Source: Dasypus novemcinctus (lineage: Eukaryota; Chordata; Mammalia; Cingulata; Dasypodidae). From it: a stretch of 64,000 bases of DNA. This document shows positions 22,561 to 35,981 of this stretch, piece after piece; the first letter of the stretch is position 1; each line of letters opens with the position of its first letter. Both the position numbers and the translations under genes were made by a program. Location of the stretch: the NCBI RefSeq assembly GCF_030445035.2, contig NC_080682.1, positions 29,494,770 to 29,558,769 of the forward strand, in the 5' to 3' direction. Below the pieces are notes generated by a model that was not told the origin of the DNA, did no database searches, and saw nothing but the letters and a program-made list of their open reading frames with translations.

Positions 22561-25500
22561 CTGCTAACTATCCTTAGTTCATATCAGTGGATCATGCAAA
22601 GTCTGTCCTTTTGTGTCTGGCATATTTTACTCAACAGAAGGTCTTCCAGGTTCATCCATGTTGTTACATAGTGTACAATACTGCATTATTTCTTACAGCT
22701 GAGTACATTCCATCAGATGGATACACTAAATTTTGTTTATTCATTCATCTGTTGATGGACACCTGGATTGCTTCCATCTTTTAAAAATTGTGAATAATGC
22801 TGCTATTAACATTGATGTACATTATGTTAGTGTTCCTGCTGTCAGTTGTTCAGAGTATATACTGAGCAGTAGGACTGCCAGACCATATGGCAATTCTACA
22901 CTTTGCTTCCTGAGGAATTGCCAAACTCTCCTCCACAGTGACTACACAGTTGTATATTTCCACCAGGAGTGAATGAATATTCCTATTTCTCCACATCATA
23001 CTCAACACTTGTAGTTTTCCATTTTTTTTAATAGCAGCAAGTGTAGTAGGTTTGAAATTGATATCTCACTATAGTTTTGATTTACAATTCCCTGACAGCT
23101 GGTGATATTCAGAATCTTTTGATGGGCTTCTTAGCCATCTATATTTCTTCTTGGGAAAAGTATCCATTCAAGTCTCTTGCTCATTTTTGGTGTAAAATTC
23201 ATGAAGCCATTGACAAACAGAAGGTCACATTGATGCTTCCCTACCTTATTTTCTAATAGTTTTATGATCCTGGCACTTATATTTAAATCTTTGATCCATC
23301 TTGAGTTAATTTCTGTATAGGGCATGATATGGATAGCCATTTCTCCCAGCACAATTTATTAAAGAGAATATTCTCTCCCAATTGAGTGGTAATGGCAGCC
23401 TTATTGAATATCTATTGGCCATAGTTATGCAAGTATATTTCTTAAATCTCAATTCAGTTCAATTGATCAATATGTCTATCCCTGTGCCAATACCATGCAA
23501 TTTCTTTCTCTCTTTATCTTTAAATGTTACATTAAAAAATATGAGGTCCCAATATACCCCCCTCTCCCTCACCCCACTCTTCCCACATCAACAACCTCTT
23601 ACATCATCATGGGACATTCATTGCATTTGGTGAATACATTTTGAAGCACTGCTGCACCACATGGATAATGGTTTACATTGTAGTTTACACTGTCCCCCAG
23701 TCCACTCAGTGGGCCATTGCAGGACATACAATGTCCAGCATCTGTCCCTGCAGTACCACCCAGGATAACTCCAACTCCTGAAAATGCCCCCACATCATCT
23801 CTCTTCTTCTGTCTCCCTACCCTCAGCAGCTACCATGACCATTTTGACCACTGTAGCTTTGTAGTGTGCTTTAAAGTCAGCTAGTATAAGTCCTCCAACT
23901 TAATTTTTTATTTTCAAGATGTTTTTGACTATTTGGGGCTCCTTACCCTTCTGAATAAGTTTAATAATTGGGTTTTCTGTTTCTGTAAAAAATGCTTTTG
24001 GAATTTTTTGTGTGTTTGTGTTGAATCTATAAATGAATTTAGATTGAACTGACATCTTAATGATATTTACTCTTCCAATCCATGAACATGGAAAATCATT
24101 CCATTTATTTCTGTCTTTTAAAATTTCTTTTAGGATTGTTGTATCATGTTAATTATATAAGTTCTTTAAGTCTTTAATTAACTTTATTTCTAGAATTTGA
24201 TTATTATAGCTGCTATTATAAATAGAATTCTTTCAATGATTTCCTCCTCAGATGACTCATTATTACTTTACAAAACACTACTTATTTTTGCTCATTGATC
24301 TTATATCTTGCAACAATATTGAACTTGTTTATCAGCACAGTAGCTTTGTTGTAGGTTTTTCAGGACTTTCTGTATCTAGCATCAAGTTATCTGCAAATAG
24401 TATAAGTTTTACTTCTTCATTTCCAGTTTGGATTTCTTTTATTTACTTTTCTTGTCTAAGCGCTCTAGCAACAACTTCTAACAAAATGTTGAACAATAGC
24501 AGTCACAGTGGACATTGCTTTAATGTTCCAGATATTAGAGTGACAGTCTTTAGCTTTTCACCGTTAAGTATGATATTAGCTGAGGGTTGTTTGTATATGC
24601 CCTTATCATGCTGAGAAAGTTTCCTTCTATTCTTATCTTTGAAGTGCTTTTAACTAGAAAGGATGTTTAATTTTGTCGAATGTCTTCTCTGCACAAATAG
24701 ATATGATTAAGTAATTTTTCTCCTTTTATCCATTAATGTGGTGTATTACATTAATTGATTTTCTTATGTTAAACCATCCTTACACACCTGAGATAAAACC
24801 CTCTTAATCTTGGTATATAATTCATTGTTTGTTTTTTGGATTCAATTTTCAAGTATTTTGATGAGGATTTTTATATCTAAGTTCATTAGAAAGATTGGTT
24901 CATTAGAGAGATTATTTTCCTGTAGCCTCTCTATAAGGCTTTGGAATTATGATGATTTTGGCATCATAGAATGAGTTAGGTAATATTCCCTTGTCTTCAA
25001 TTATTTGGAGGATTTTGATCCAGGTTAGTGTTAATTCTTGTTGGAATGACAGATAAAATTAATAATTGAAGTCATCTGGTTCTGGGCTTTTCTTGATTGG
25101 GAGAGTTTGGATGACTAATTCAGTCTCATTACATGTGGTTCATCTGTTAAAGTCTTCTAGCTCTTCATTCAGTAGTGCAAGTTACTTGTGTGTTTCTAGA
25201 AATTGGTCCATTATATCTACGTTGTACAATTAATTGGCATACAGTTTTTCACAGTATCCTCTTATAATATTCTTCATACATTTTGGGTGAGTAGTGATGT
25301 CCTATCCCTCAGTTCTGATTTTATTTATTTGCACCTTTTCTCTTTTATTCTTTGTTAGTATAGCCAAGGGAGTTTCAATTTTATTAATCTTCTGAAAAAA
25401 AAGGAAAAAACAGCTTTAGGGTCTGTTAATTCTCTATATAGTTTTTTTCTGCTCGAATTTTTGTTATTTCTTTCCTTCTGTTTGCTTTGGGATTAGTTTG

Positions 25501-26450
25501 TCATTCTTTTCCTAGTTCCTCCAGACTTGTAGTTACATATTTTATTTTAGCTCTTTCCTCTTTTCATATGTAGGAATTTATGGCTATAAATTTCCCTCTT
25601 AGCACTGATTAATTGCATCCCATAAGTTTTCATATGTCACGTTCTCTTTTTCCTTCACTTCAATATAATTACTGATTTTCTTCCAATTACCTCCTTGACC
25701 CACTGATTGTTTAAGATTTTGTTAACTGCCATATATTTGTGAATTTTACTATTTTCTGACCATTTTTTACTTCCAGCTTCATTCTCTTGATGTTAGAGAT
25801 AGTGCTTTGTATAATTTCAATCTTTCAAAATTTGTTGAGACTTTGTCTATGACAGAAGAAATGTTCTATCCTGGAGAATAACCATGAGTGCTTGAGAAGA
25901 ATATATATTCTGCTCTTTTGGGATGCAGTTTTCTTTATACATCATTTAGGTTCTAGTCTCTCTAAAATCTTTTTTTCTTTATTGATCATCTATCAAGATA
26001 TTCTGTCTATTGCTAAGAGTGGTATATTGAAGTCCCCCCCTGTAAATGTAGAGACCTCTATTTCTCCCTTGAGTTTTGCCAGTATTTGTCTCATGTAATT
26101 TGGGGCACTGTGGTTAGGTGCATAAGTATTTATGACTGTTCTTTCTTTTTGGTAGATTACCCCTTTTTATTATAAACATATAACTTATTACTATAATATC
26201 CTTTTTTGTCTCTTACAACCATTTTGCACTTAAAGTCTATTTTTATCTGATATTAGAATAGCTACCCCAGCCCTTTGATGATTACTGTTTGGATGAAAAA
26301 TCATTTTCCAACCTTTTACTTGCAACCCATTTGTGTCCTTGTGTCTAAGGTAAAATATGGTTGTGTCATATTTTTATATCCATTCTGTCAGTCTGTGTCT
26401 CCTAATTGGGGGATTTAATCCATTAAAATTCAGTGTTACTATAAAGGCAG
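22560..26450 (-). pseudogene. L1 ORF2 pseudogene (endonuclease/reverse transcriptase)
   Basis: ORF2p nicks target DNA and copies L1 RNA. The antisense start is near 26440, where the minus strand reads attttaatggattaaatccc (NGLN-like N terminus). The endonuclease region follows to about 25900, RT-region text occupies roughly 25300-23860, and the C-terminal part ends near 22560 with the words for a transposed WKQ..KCP-like region. Many stops and indels are present, and a younger L1 end splits it at 23515-23850. Confidence 0.75.
23515..23850 (-). mobile_element. 5'-truncated L1 3' UTR end nested in ORF2
   Basis: Antisense terminal L1 3' UTR: A tail at the left (tttaaatgttacattaaaaa near 23519), C-rich tract 23555-23585, then the gcactgctgcaccacatgga word. 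The host ORF2 text resumes at ttttgaccactgtagctttg (23850). Short flanks accatgc / accatga may be the remains of a target-site duplication. Confidence 0.85.
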
Positions 26451-26459
26451 TACTTACTT

Positions 26460-28255
26460 CAGTGATTTTTTTCTTTAGACCTATATATGTCATATTTTAA
26501 TTTTGTTTCTCTTTTTACCTTTTAGATACCCTTAATTATACTTTTCCTCTCTACACTCCTTTCAAACATTTCTCTCCTGTCTTTTCCTTTCAACTTGCAG
26601 AACTCCCTTTAATATTTCCTGAAGCTGACAAATTATCTCAATTTCTGTATATTTTGACCTTCCCTCATTTTTGAAGGACAGATTTTTTGGATACAGAATT
26701 CTTGGTTGTCAGGCTTTTCTTTTCTTTCAGCACCATAACTATATCATATCACTGTCTTCTTGTACCCGTGTTTTCAGATGAGAAATCAGCACTTAATCTT
26801 ATTAAGCAACAATTTATGTGTTGGATCTCCTATCTTTTGTCACTTTCAGGATTCTCTCTTTGCCTTTGGCATTTGACAATCTGATTTTGTGCCTTGGAGT
26901 AAGTCTGATAGGATTTGTTCTCTTTAGTATATGTTGCACTTCCTGACATGTACATCCATGTCCTTAATAAGAGCTGGGAATTTTCCATCCATTAATTCCT
27001 CAAATACTCCCTCTGCTCCTATTCCCGTCTCTTCTTCCTGTGGGATACCCATAATGTGTATGTTTTTATGTTTCATGTTGTCATTCAATTCCCTGAATCC
27101 CTAATGATTGTTTTTTTTTTCCTTCATTTTTTTGGTCTATCTTTTCTACATTTGTGTGTTTTCAGACGTTTCATCTGCCACTTTGATAATTTGTTCCTCT
27201 CCCTCTTCAAATCTGCTGTTTAGTGATTCTAGTGTATTTTTAATTTCTTCCATTGTGACTTTCATTACTGCAAGATCTATATTTTTATGTGCTTGCAATT
27301 TCTTCTATATGTTAATATTTGCAATTTCTTCTATATGTTTATACAGTGTCTGATTATTATTATTATTATTATGAGGTGCCAGAGATTGAACCCAGGACCT
27401 TGGACATGTGAAGCAAGTACTCAAACCACTGAGCTACTTCAGTCCCCCCTCCCCCACCATTGTCTTTTTAAGATCCTTTATTTTTTCCCTTATCTCATTT
27501 ATTTTCATTTAGGATATTTGTTTGGGCATCTTTGTTTAATTGTTCCACATTCTTTGTCTTCTCCTACATTTTAATTTGTTGATTTGACTGGGCCACATCT
27601 GCCTGTTTTTAGCATGGAGTGTAATTGTTTGCTGATGTCTAGGTTTCTCTTTATCTTGATGGGTTTATTTTCTCTTGCCTAGGATTTTATTTTATTTTAT
27701 GGCTTTGGGCTAAGGGTCTTCTTTGACAATTCTTTCTTCTTATTCTAAATCTTTAGAATTGCCTGTGTTTAACTGAAAAAATAAAGAACAAAAAGTAGAA
27801 AAATGAAAGAAAATTATTTATGTGTATATACATAAAAATAAAGGAAAGAAAATAGAACATATATATAAACTAATAAATTATGAAAAAATATAAACAAAAA
27901 AGGAAATAAGAAAAGAGAGTAAAAAAGAAATGAATAAAAAAAGAATAAAAGGAAGCTAAACAAGAAAAATTGGAAAAGAAAAGAAATAAAATCATCACAC
28001 TTCACTTGCCCAGGGCCCAGTTGGGGACCCCATCATAAGCCACCTCATCCTACAGCTCCCCTCTCTTTTATTGCCCTTTTGCCCACCATTCCCCCAGTGC
28101 CCAGCTAGGTTCCCTCTCTCCAGCCACATTCTCTGAAAGACCTCATAGAACCATGGCTAACTCTATGACTCACAAGCCGCCATGCTTTCCTATAGTTTCT
28201 GTAGGAGAAATGCAGCCTGCCCTCCCCTACTCTTCCATGTTGGATTTCTCCTAGA
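26460..28255 (-). mobile_element. L1 ORF1 and 5' UTR, antisense, with GA-rich patch
   Basis: Antisense ORF1 text lies at about 26460-27480, with the characteristic ccctctgctcctattcccgt and tcttcctgtgggatacccat words. An A/GA-rich low-complexity patch spans 27770-27990. The 28010-28255 part is C-rich and ends near tcttccatgttggatttctc, compatible with the antisense 5' end of L1. Confidence 0.6.
27354..27450 (-). mobile_element. Short tRNA-headed SINE
   Basis: Antisense SINE reduced to a tRNA-like head plus a tail. The left end is an (ATT)n tail; the body has ggtgccagagattgaaccca, the antisense B-box region, and the right end is gagctacttcagtccccc. It is a different, shorter type from the 390-bp copies and resembles 28257-28343. 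Confidence 0.75.
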
Positions 28256-28256
28256 T

Positions 28257-28343
28257 TATTTTTTCTTTTTTTAGGAGGTATGAGGGATTGAACCTGGGGC
28301 CATGTAAATATGAAGCACCCTCTCAATCACTGAGTTACACCCG
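28257..28343 (-). mobile_element. Short tRNA-headed SINE with target-site duplication
   Basis: An 87-bp antisense element: T-rich tail, then gaggtatgagggattgaacc (antisense B box) and cactgagttacacccg (antisense A-box end). It is flanked by CTCCTAGAT at 28248-28256 and 28344-28352. It has no SINE body beyond the tRNA-like part. Confidence 0.8.
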
Positions 28344-28389
28344 CTCCTAGATATTGACTTAAACTGTTAAAATTTTTGATAATTCGTTA

Positions 28390-29800
28390 TGCAATAATGC
28401 AGATATCCTTTATCCACCTGTGAAAGTTTCCTTCTTTTTGTAATTCCATAGTGCATTCTGTTTCTAAATATATTTTAAATTGCTCAAGTCCTTTTACACA
28501 TCTTTTTAGATGATAATGTGGCTTTTCTACTTTAATCTTAATAGGGCTAAGTAATTGATTGCATTTCAAATTTTCATTAACATTTAATTTCTGGGATATA
28601 TCACTCTTGCTTATATTATATATATATATTTTTATGTAGCACTGAGCTATATTTGCTAATACTTTGCTAAGAAATTTTGTATGTATGCCTATAACAGATA
28701 TAAGTTGGTAATGCTATTTTTTTGTAAGGTCCTTTCCAAGTTTTGGTTTTAGGTTTATTTTGGTAATACAACAAGTAGGAAAGGAAGCTATATTTCTCTG
28801 TTCTCTGAAAATTTGCATAATTTCAGATTATTTCCTCCTAAAATATTTAGAATTCTCTAGTGAAGCTCTGGAACTGGCGATGTTTTTGTGAGAAAGGTTT
28901 TATAGTATATTTTTTCCTAGATACATGAAAACAGATTCACAATTTTTAACTAAATCCTACCTTTTTAAAGATGCTGTTCTCTTGGCATTATTTTCTAATG
29001 AAAAATCAACTCATATATTCATGGTTTCTTTTCTGGGTGATTTTTATATTTTTCAATTTTGTTTTGTTTTCTTTCATGTCTAAGATTGATTCATATTGCA
29101 TTAATGATGCTTTGTGCTCACTGGTAGTCTTAGACTTGAGTATTTATGTATATTATCAATTTTGATCTCAGATATTATCTCTTCCAATACTTCTTCTACC
29201 TCATTTTGCTCTGCTCTAGGTTTGAAATTATGCATGTTTTATGCCATTTAACTGTGCCACAAAATACTCAAAGTCTTGAATATGAAAACTTTTTATACGT
29301 TTTTGTTATTTTCATTATCATCATTATTATTCTTTTGCTTCAGATTGGATAAATTGAATACTAGTGCACAAGTTTACTAATTTTTTCCATCATCTATATG
29401 GAGCAAGATATTAAGACTATTCAAGAAACTTTTCACTTTGTGCATTGTAGCTTTCAGTTCTAGAATTGCCATTTAGTTCTCCCTTGTGGTTTCTAATTGT
29501 CTGCTAAAATTTCCCATTTCTTTATGGGTGCTATCGAGCTTTTCCCAAGTGTTTAAAATACATTTGTTAGACTTGTTTTAGTTCCTTGTTTCATAATCAT
29601 AATAGCTGAGTTATCTGTGTTTTAGTTGTAATGGATGTAGTCTTGATTAAGGATCATGTCTTTCTCCAATATGTGTTTCTGTTGTTTTTGTTTTTGTTTT
29701 TATTTTCATGCTGGGCATTTGTGTAAAGAAACAGAATAGACCCAAGTAGATAACATTTTCAGTTCACTTCTATTACTAGAGTATGGCCATTCAGGGTCTT
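28390..29800 (-). mobile_element. Old L1 fragments, antisense
   Basis: T-rich antisense L1 text. ORF2-like words occur near 28640-28900 and ORF1/5'-like text at 29150-29700. All frames are broken. The boundaries are uncertain. Confidence 0.5.
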
Positions 29801-31920
29801 CATTTAAGAACGTGTGCTTTCTATGTCCCTGAAACATGAAGAAAATGCAAGAAATTTTACTCCTTGTTTTAGAATTTTTTGACTCAGATTTTTAATGCCA
29901 AGCAGCTTTGCGATTTGGCAAATATTCTGAAAAACAGAATGACCACTGTTGTTTAAGGCCCACAGCATCTCCAGTGTTTGTATTCTAGTTTGGTGCAATT
30001 GACAAACCTTGAGCTAATTTTCTATCCACAGCTACAGCCATATTTTATTCTTAACCACCACATGTGCTTAGATAAACAAGTATTATAAAGGAAATGTGGT
30101 TATAGTTTGTCAGAATTAAAGCACCTTTTCTTCCAGAGGTTTCTGCTCTTCTTTTTTATTCTCAGAACTAAACCCACAATGTCTTTCTATTTTGAATACA
30201 CATAAATTGTGTTAATTTTACTTTGCCCTTCCTGTTTTTTTAGGACCTTTAGGTTATTGCATGTGAATTTTGGAATTCAGAAAATATCTTGAGAAGGAAA
30301 TCTGCTGTTTTTTGAAGTTCATCATATCACCAGTTTTAGCATTCCAGCACCAAGTGACTTCACAAAACTCTGGACAAGCCTATATACACAGTCTATCATC
30401 CACACCCATAACTGGTTAATGCTTCTAGGAACATCTTCAGGTCTTCTGCATACCTCTAAATAGATTTACTCTCTAATGAATTAAATTCAGTCTAATCTAT
30501 ATTTTTAACATATATGTTATGAGAGCAGAAATATCTGCTATCACAAACATAACCAGTTTATTTTTAAAAAGCTAATTTTATTTCTTACCCTAGGAAGAAC
30601 ATTTCCATGCAAAGCCATGACAGTATCTCAGAGCAGGCAAGGCAAGGTCAGAATTTAATAAGAATAGAATGTTTGGTTAAAGGTGGATCCTTCAAAACAA
30701 AGGACTGGCAATAGTAGTAAGGCAATGATTTTGAGGCAAGGGATTCAAAGGAACATAGCCTGAATTTAGAATATTGAGGTTTTCCACAGAAGGGACAAAC
30801 CTAATCAGTTGCTGGCAAAGCCAAAACCGGTCCTATGCAGTTTGCTGATATCAGGAAACATAAAAGCAGTAATATCATCTAAAGGGTCTTTGCAAACTCA
30901 AACCCATAACTAACACAGACACACTTATTATCTTCCATCACATATGATGTTAAAAACTTAAGTACCAACTATATTCCCAACTGCTATACTTTTGTAGAAT
31001 ACTTGACTTCCATGTAGCTTAATAATATAAGATATGTCTCTTTTATTTCCCTTTCTTGTCTGCCCATCAGTAAAGCAGATAAGGAATTAAGAATCTCAAA
31101 TAACACATCCATACAAAATGACAAAGAGATAATGGAAATGATTACTGTGAGGGAATTTTTTACTACAAGCATAATAAATTTTCAATCAGAAATTGGGTCA
31201 CTCTTAAAGCTATTTAATGTTGAAAGGTATGAGATAGGAACTGAGAAATCCTATCATTTTCAATATCCCAAGTGTTGCATGTGGGAAAAAAAAATGTTAG
31301 GAAAGCAGTAACTAACAGAAGGTAAAATAACATTTTGAAATATTAATCATTCTAACTGATGTTATCTGATTTAATTTTTTTTTTGCAGAGAAGGACAAAT
31401 GAGAACTGTGTTCTTCAATCACTTTGAATATTTTGATAGATAATAGACTCCCCTACCCTTCCAAAAAATCAAAGTGCAGATATTAAAAAACTATTTTATC
31501 ACTAAGTTAGGTGACATTAGCAAAAAATCTAAAGCAAGCATCACTTTCAATGATGAAAATGTAGCAAAAAGTTCATTTGCACCACAACTTGTAAAATATA
31601 ATGAATGTATTTGGCTAATATAAGGACTTTGGAAATTATAAATTTCTTTACTATCAGTATAATATCTAGTTATTTTCAATGAAATAGTCACAGACCAATT
31701 AATCTACAGTACTAAGAAACTGACTTCTTCAGAAACACAAACACAAGCATTTATTTGCCTTCCTGGATTGAAGTCAATTAATAAGGGCATGGGGAGAGTT
31801 TGCCAAGTCTGTCTGGAGTCTTTACAAGATTATAAATTTGATTTAGGAAAATAAATCACTGCAAGTGTCTTCAGTTTGAATCTGGATTTGTACCTATAGA
31901 TTAAAAATATATATAGGTAT
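29800..31920. other. Intergenic DNA, no recognised gene
   Basis: No open frame of interest. The 30600-30900 part is less AT-rich and could be an unrecognised retroviral-type fragment, but I cannot name it. Confidence 0.5.
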
Positions 31921-31921
31921 T

Positions 31922-32540
31922 TTTTCTTTTTTTTTAATGTTACATTCAAAAAATATGAGTTCCCCATATACCCCCCCACCCCACCCACCCCACCTCTCCC
32001 ACATCAACAACTTTTTCCATCATCACAGCACATCCACTGCACCTGGCGAATACATTCTGGAGCACCACTGCACCACATGGACAGTGGTCCACATTGTAGT
32101 CCACACTCTCCCCCAGTCCACCCAGTGGGCCACGGCAGGACACACAACGTCCAGCATTCATCCCTGCAGCACCACCTAGGACATCTCCAAATCCTGAAAA
32201 TGTCCCCACACCACATCTCTTCTTCCGTCTCTCTACCATCAGCAGCCACTGTGGCCACCCCTCTCCACATCACTACTAAAAATTTCTTCCCTTACTAATC
32301 ACAATAGTTCCCCAGCAGAACACCATTAAGTCCACTCTAATCCATACTCTATACCTTCATCCTGTGGACTCTGGGATGCTTATGTCCAGTCCCCCTCTAC
32401 ATCAAGAAGGGACTTAGATTCCACATGGATGATGGATGCAATTCTCCTGCTTGTAGCTGTAGGCACTCTAGGCTCCTTGGTGTGGTGGCTGACCCTCTTC
32501 ACCTCCCTGTCAGCTGGTGAGGGTAAGTCCAAGAATCCTG
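31922..32540 (-). mobile_element. 5'-truncated L1 3' UTR
   Basis: Antisense copy of about 620 bp: A tail at the left (31920-31945), C-rich tract 31968-32000, the actgcaccacatggacagtg word, and the body to about 32540, collinear with 57640-58190. Several CpG sites remain (for example near 32045 and 32148), so it may be one of the younger copies. Confidence 0.85.
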
Positions 32541-32544
32541 AGGG

Positions 32545-33255
32545 TTATTGAAGTATATCATCCATACATAAACATGCATAAACAATAAGTATATAGTAAA
32601 GATAGTGAACTTGCAAAATAAACATACATAGCATCATACATGGTTCCCATATATCACCCCTCCACCAACACTTTGCATTACTGTGAAACATTCGTTACGA
32701 ACTATGCAAGAGTATTGTCAAAATAATTCTATATGACACGAACAGACATCTGCACACTGATGTTCATAGTGGTATTATTCACAATTGCCAAAAGTTGGAA
32801 ACAGCCCAAATGTTCGTCAACCAATGAATGGATAAACAAAATGTGGTATATTCATATGATGGAATGCTATGCTGAAGTAAGAAGAAATGAAACTGGGACA
32901 CAGATGATAACATGGATGAATCTTGAAGATATACCAAGCAAAATAAGCCAGACACAAAAGTACAAATATTGCACAGTCTTATTAATATAAACTAAATATG
33001 AAGAAAAACACATGGAGTTAAAATTAGAGTATAGGTTATTAGGAGATAAGAGGAGGGTTGAGAAGAACTGCTGATGCTTAATGTATGTAGAGGTCTTATT
33101 TAACTTGTCTATAAAAGTGTGGAAATGGATAGAGTTGATGATAACACATTATAGTGAGTAGCAGCTGGTTTATAAATAGGATTGTGGCTGAAAAGTGTAG
33201 TCTGGGGAAGTAATTGTCAATTGAAAGAATATGGATTCATTTTTGAAAAGAATAT
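32545..33255 (-). mobile_element. Probable twin-primed L1: inverted 5' part plus 3' tail
   Basis: On the minus strand 32725-32545 is a sense L1 3' tail (tttgacaatactcttgca ... gatatacttcaataa). From 32727 to about 33255 the plus strand instead carries L1 ORF2 C terminus and proximal 3' UTR. The frame at 32733-32990 includes SWKQPKCSSTNEWINKMWYI, a highly conserved L1 C-terminal word. An upstream L1 part inverted and joined to the 3' tail is the product expected of twin priming. The stretch between them is missing, as is common in such events. Confidence 0.7.
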
Positions 33256-34405
33256 GGAGGTTATACCAATAGACAATCCTCTTTATTCCTTCCTTTTGTA
33301 AATGTATATATCTATTTCTATATCACCGATATCAAATACATAAATATATTAATGGAATAGTAATGTACTATAAAGGTCTCTTGATAAAATGTTGCTTTTC
33401 TGCCACATAAAACATTGAAAGTAAAGCTTATTTTTTAAGATGTTCAATAAATAGTACAGAGCACATATAAAAGCTCAAAGGGGGAGGATTGTTTAACTCT
33501 GGCATAATAAACATCACATACAAAATGTATATATTTTTATATATGTTTATTCTTTGTATGCAAGCAGATGATGAAGATAATGTGTGTGTTGCCAATATAT
33601 TCATGGGCTTTCATGTCCAACTGGTTTTATTCAAGTAATTAATTATAATTATGTTAGTTAAGGTTTTCATACATATATACAATGTACCTTTGAGAGTCAG
33701 TTTTCTGTGACAGTGAAAATATTCAGCAAACTGTGAGTCTATTAATTAATCTGTTAGCTGCCCATATATTGAGGTTCCATATTAGAAGTACATGTTAACT
33801 TCAGAACACTGGTTTATATCTTATATCAAATAAAAGGAAAAGAGATGTGAGGAAATTTTAGCCATTTTCTCTTATGAAAGCAGCAGGGTCACAATTAGAT
33901 TTGATGATAAATTTTTAAAACTACTTGATTGTCTCTGCTGTAATAAGGTATGACAGCAAGCAAATATAAGAAACATGTTTAAAAAATAAATGCCTGGAAA
34001 ATATTTCAAAATACTTCGAAAATTCATTAATGGGAAGCAAGGAGAATTGAGAATAGAAGGAAAGGAAGTGGTCAATTGAGAATTAGTGTAAAGATAAACT
34101 GCACCCTATGTCTACACATAGCAATGGGCCCTAGGAGTCCAGAGAGCAGCAAATATTTATTCATGAGTATCTTAAGAAGCCAAAACAATGTAACATCTGC
34201 ACATAAGTTCAAGAAGGCAGGGATATTTGAAAGTCATTAAAGAAGGATTTGCACTAACATTTTGTAACTTAATATAATTTCAAGGTTTAATGGATAATCT
34301 TAATTCTCTGGGAAACCAGATTTTATCAATTCCTCCTTCCTTAATGTTCCTAATTTTCCAATACATCTTTGATCCATGATCATCATTATATATTTGTAAT
34401 ATTAC
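33256..34405. other. AT-rich intergenic DNA
   Basis: No gene or named repeat is visible. Short open frames look random. Confidence 0.5.
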
Positions 34406-34409
34406 TACG

Positions 34410-34575
34410 AGATTGCCAGTGTATTAGGTGTTATTATCATTTTATAGACTGTGGAATTGAGACAAACAGGTGATAACTGAGTGACTCAAGAATGCACAGT
34501 TTAAAGTAAATTGGAACTAAAAAATTGATTCACTGAATTTCTGGACTGTCTTGATTACACTGTACTCCCTGCATG
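34410..34575 (-). repeat. MIR fragment, antisense
   Basis: Contains attatcattttatagactgt and gaattgagacaaacagg, followed by diverged equivalents of the MIR core (gtgactcaagaatgcacagt) in antisense order. It is ancient and non-coding. Confidence 0.65.
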
Positions 34576-35980
34576 ACTAAGATTTAGAGAAAGGAATTAC
34601 ACTCCTATATTACTATAATAATCTTCTACATCACCATTATGGTCACCAGGGAACACATATTTAATTATTGATACAAGCAACAAAAGAAATAAGGTAGTTT
34701 AAGATTTTACCTTCATATATGCAAACAAAACAAACAGGACATAGGATATTATATTATCTAATGTGAACCCAAAATATAAGCCTTGTAAATGAAAAATTAA
34801 AACTTATAAACCAAACGTTATAGATTAATTTTATTATACTGTCTTATACAGAGAAACTAAAGGGCAAATATATACATGAATAATCAAACTTTTAAGGTGG
34901 CATAATTGTTATAAAAATGATTCATTTTGCATATATTAGTAAAAATACTTTGAATAGTGTCTTTGGATATCCCAAATTCACTCATTCAAACCAGAAAAGT
35001 GGCTACCTGCAATACTGAAAATTCCTTAAAGTCTTTTTCTTTCTTTATATCATGTTTGGATGTGTATGATTTACTGCTTGATGATTTTATCACTACACTG
35101 GTAAATTTCAAATAAATAAACACAATAAGAGGGGCAAAATTAGATTTAGTTTTACGAATTTAAATATAATTTGAAAGTAGGTGGCATAAGACATCTTTAA
35201 ATTTTAAGCTTTTTACTTGTGATATTAGTTAATTTAGTGGTAATCCTGACTTAACTTTTCATTCACCCCTCTGAGCATCAAATTTGTTCTTAAATTAGAT
35301 ATGATAAAATTTGTAATTTGCACTGAAAATTTAATCAATCAAAAATTCTTAGAAATGCATCACTGAGACTTGTGTGAAGCAGAATTGTGAAATATTTTTA
35401 AAACAAGATGATGCAATCATTTTAGATATTTGATATTGTTTCCATACATTCAGGAATGATGTGGGAAGAGATAACAGATTTTCAATTCCCTATGAATAAA
35501 TGTGAAAATATTATCTTAACTCATACTGAGGAAAGAGCACTAAAAACCCTTCTCCTATTTTATCATTATATTATATAATAAAACTTACAATTTGTAATTT
35601 AATCCTTTGTTCTTTTCCTCAAATTAGTGTATACCATAGAAAAACATATTTTTTAGATACAAATGTGAATACAAACAAAATATTGTAAATATTTAGGCCA
35701 CCATACAGATAAGCACTATTTCATTAACAAATTGTTAATTAAAATTTTAAGACTGAAACATTTTGAAAAATGAATTAATGTATATTTATAGTAAAAAAGA
35801 ATTTTGCTATAGAATAGAGTTTTTGAAAATGAATGATTTGTTTGTTAAAGAAGCATCACAATTACTTCAGATGAGGAACAGAATATATGATAATTTTGAA
35901 TTAGTATACTATCAGAAAATGGAAATGTATTTCTGTGATAACTATAAAGGAAATTATTAAAACCTGAGATTAAGATCACC
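34576..35980. other. AT-rich flank downstream of the OR gene
   Basis: No second gene is present. This lies 3' of the minus-strand receptor exon, so any receptor 3' UTR and its poly(A) site would be here. I could not fix a site. Confidence 0.5.
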
Positions 35981-35981
35981 T

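Larger units (their letters stand above)
20690..28260 (-). mobile_element. Nearly full-length xenarthran L1, antisense
   Basis: About 7.6 kb that read on the minus strand gives 5' UTR (about 28260-27500), ORF1 (about 27480-26460), ORF2 (about 26450-22560) and an unusually long 3' UTR (about 22560-20690). It is interrupted by an L1 3' end (23515-23850), a short SINE (27354-27450) and, near its 5' edge, another short SINE (28257-28343). All coding parts have stops. It is the key that shows the repeated 3' fragments elsewhere in the window belong to L1. Confidence 0.8.

Noticed and set aside
24252-24614. 120-codon open frame (+) in T-rich DNA
   Set aside because: It is the wrong-strand shadow of L1 ORF2, which runs on the minus strand here.
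31937-32298. Several overlapping open frames on both strands
   Set aside because: All are inside a truncated L1 3' UTR copy, which is non-coding; GC-rich composition alone explains the open frames.
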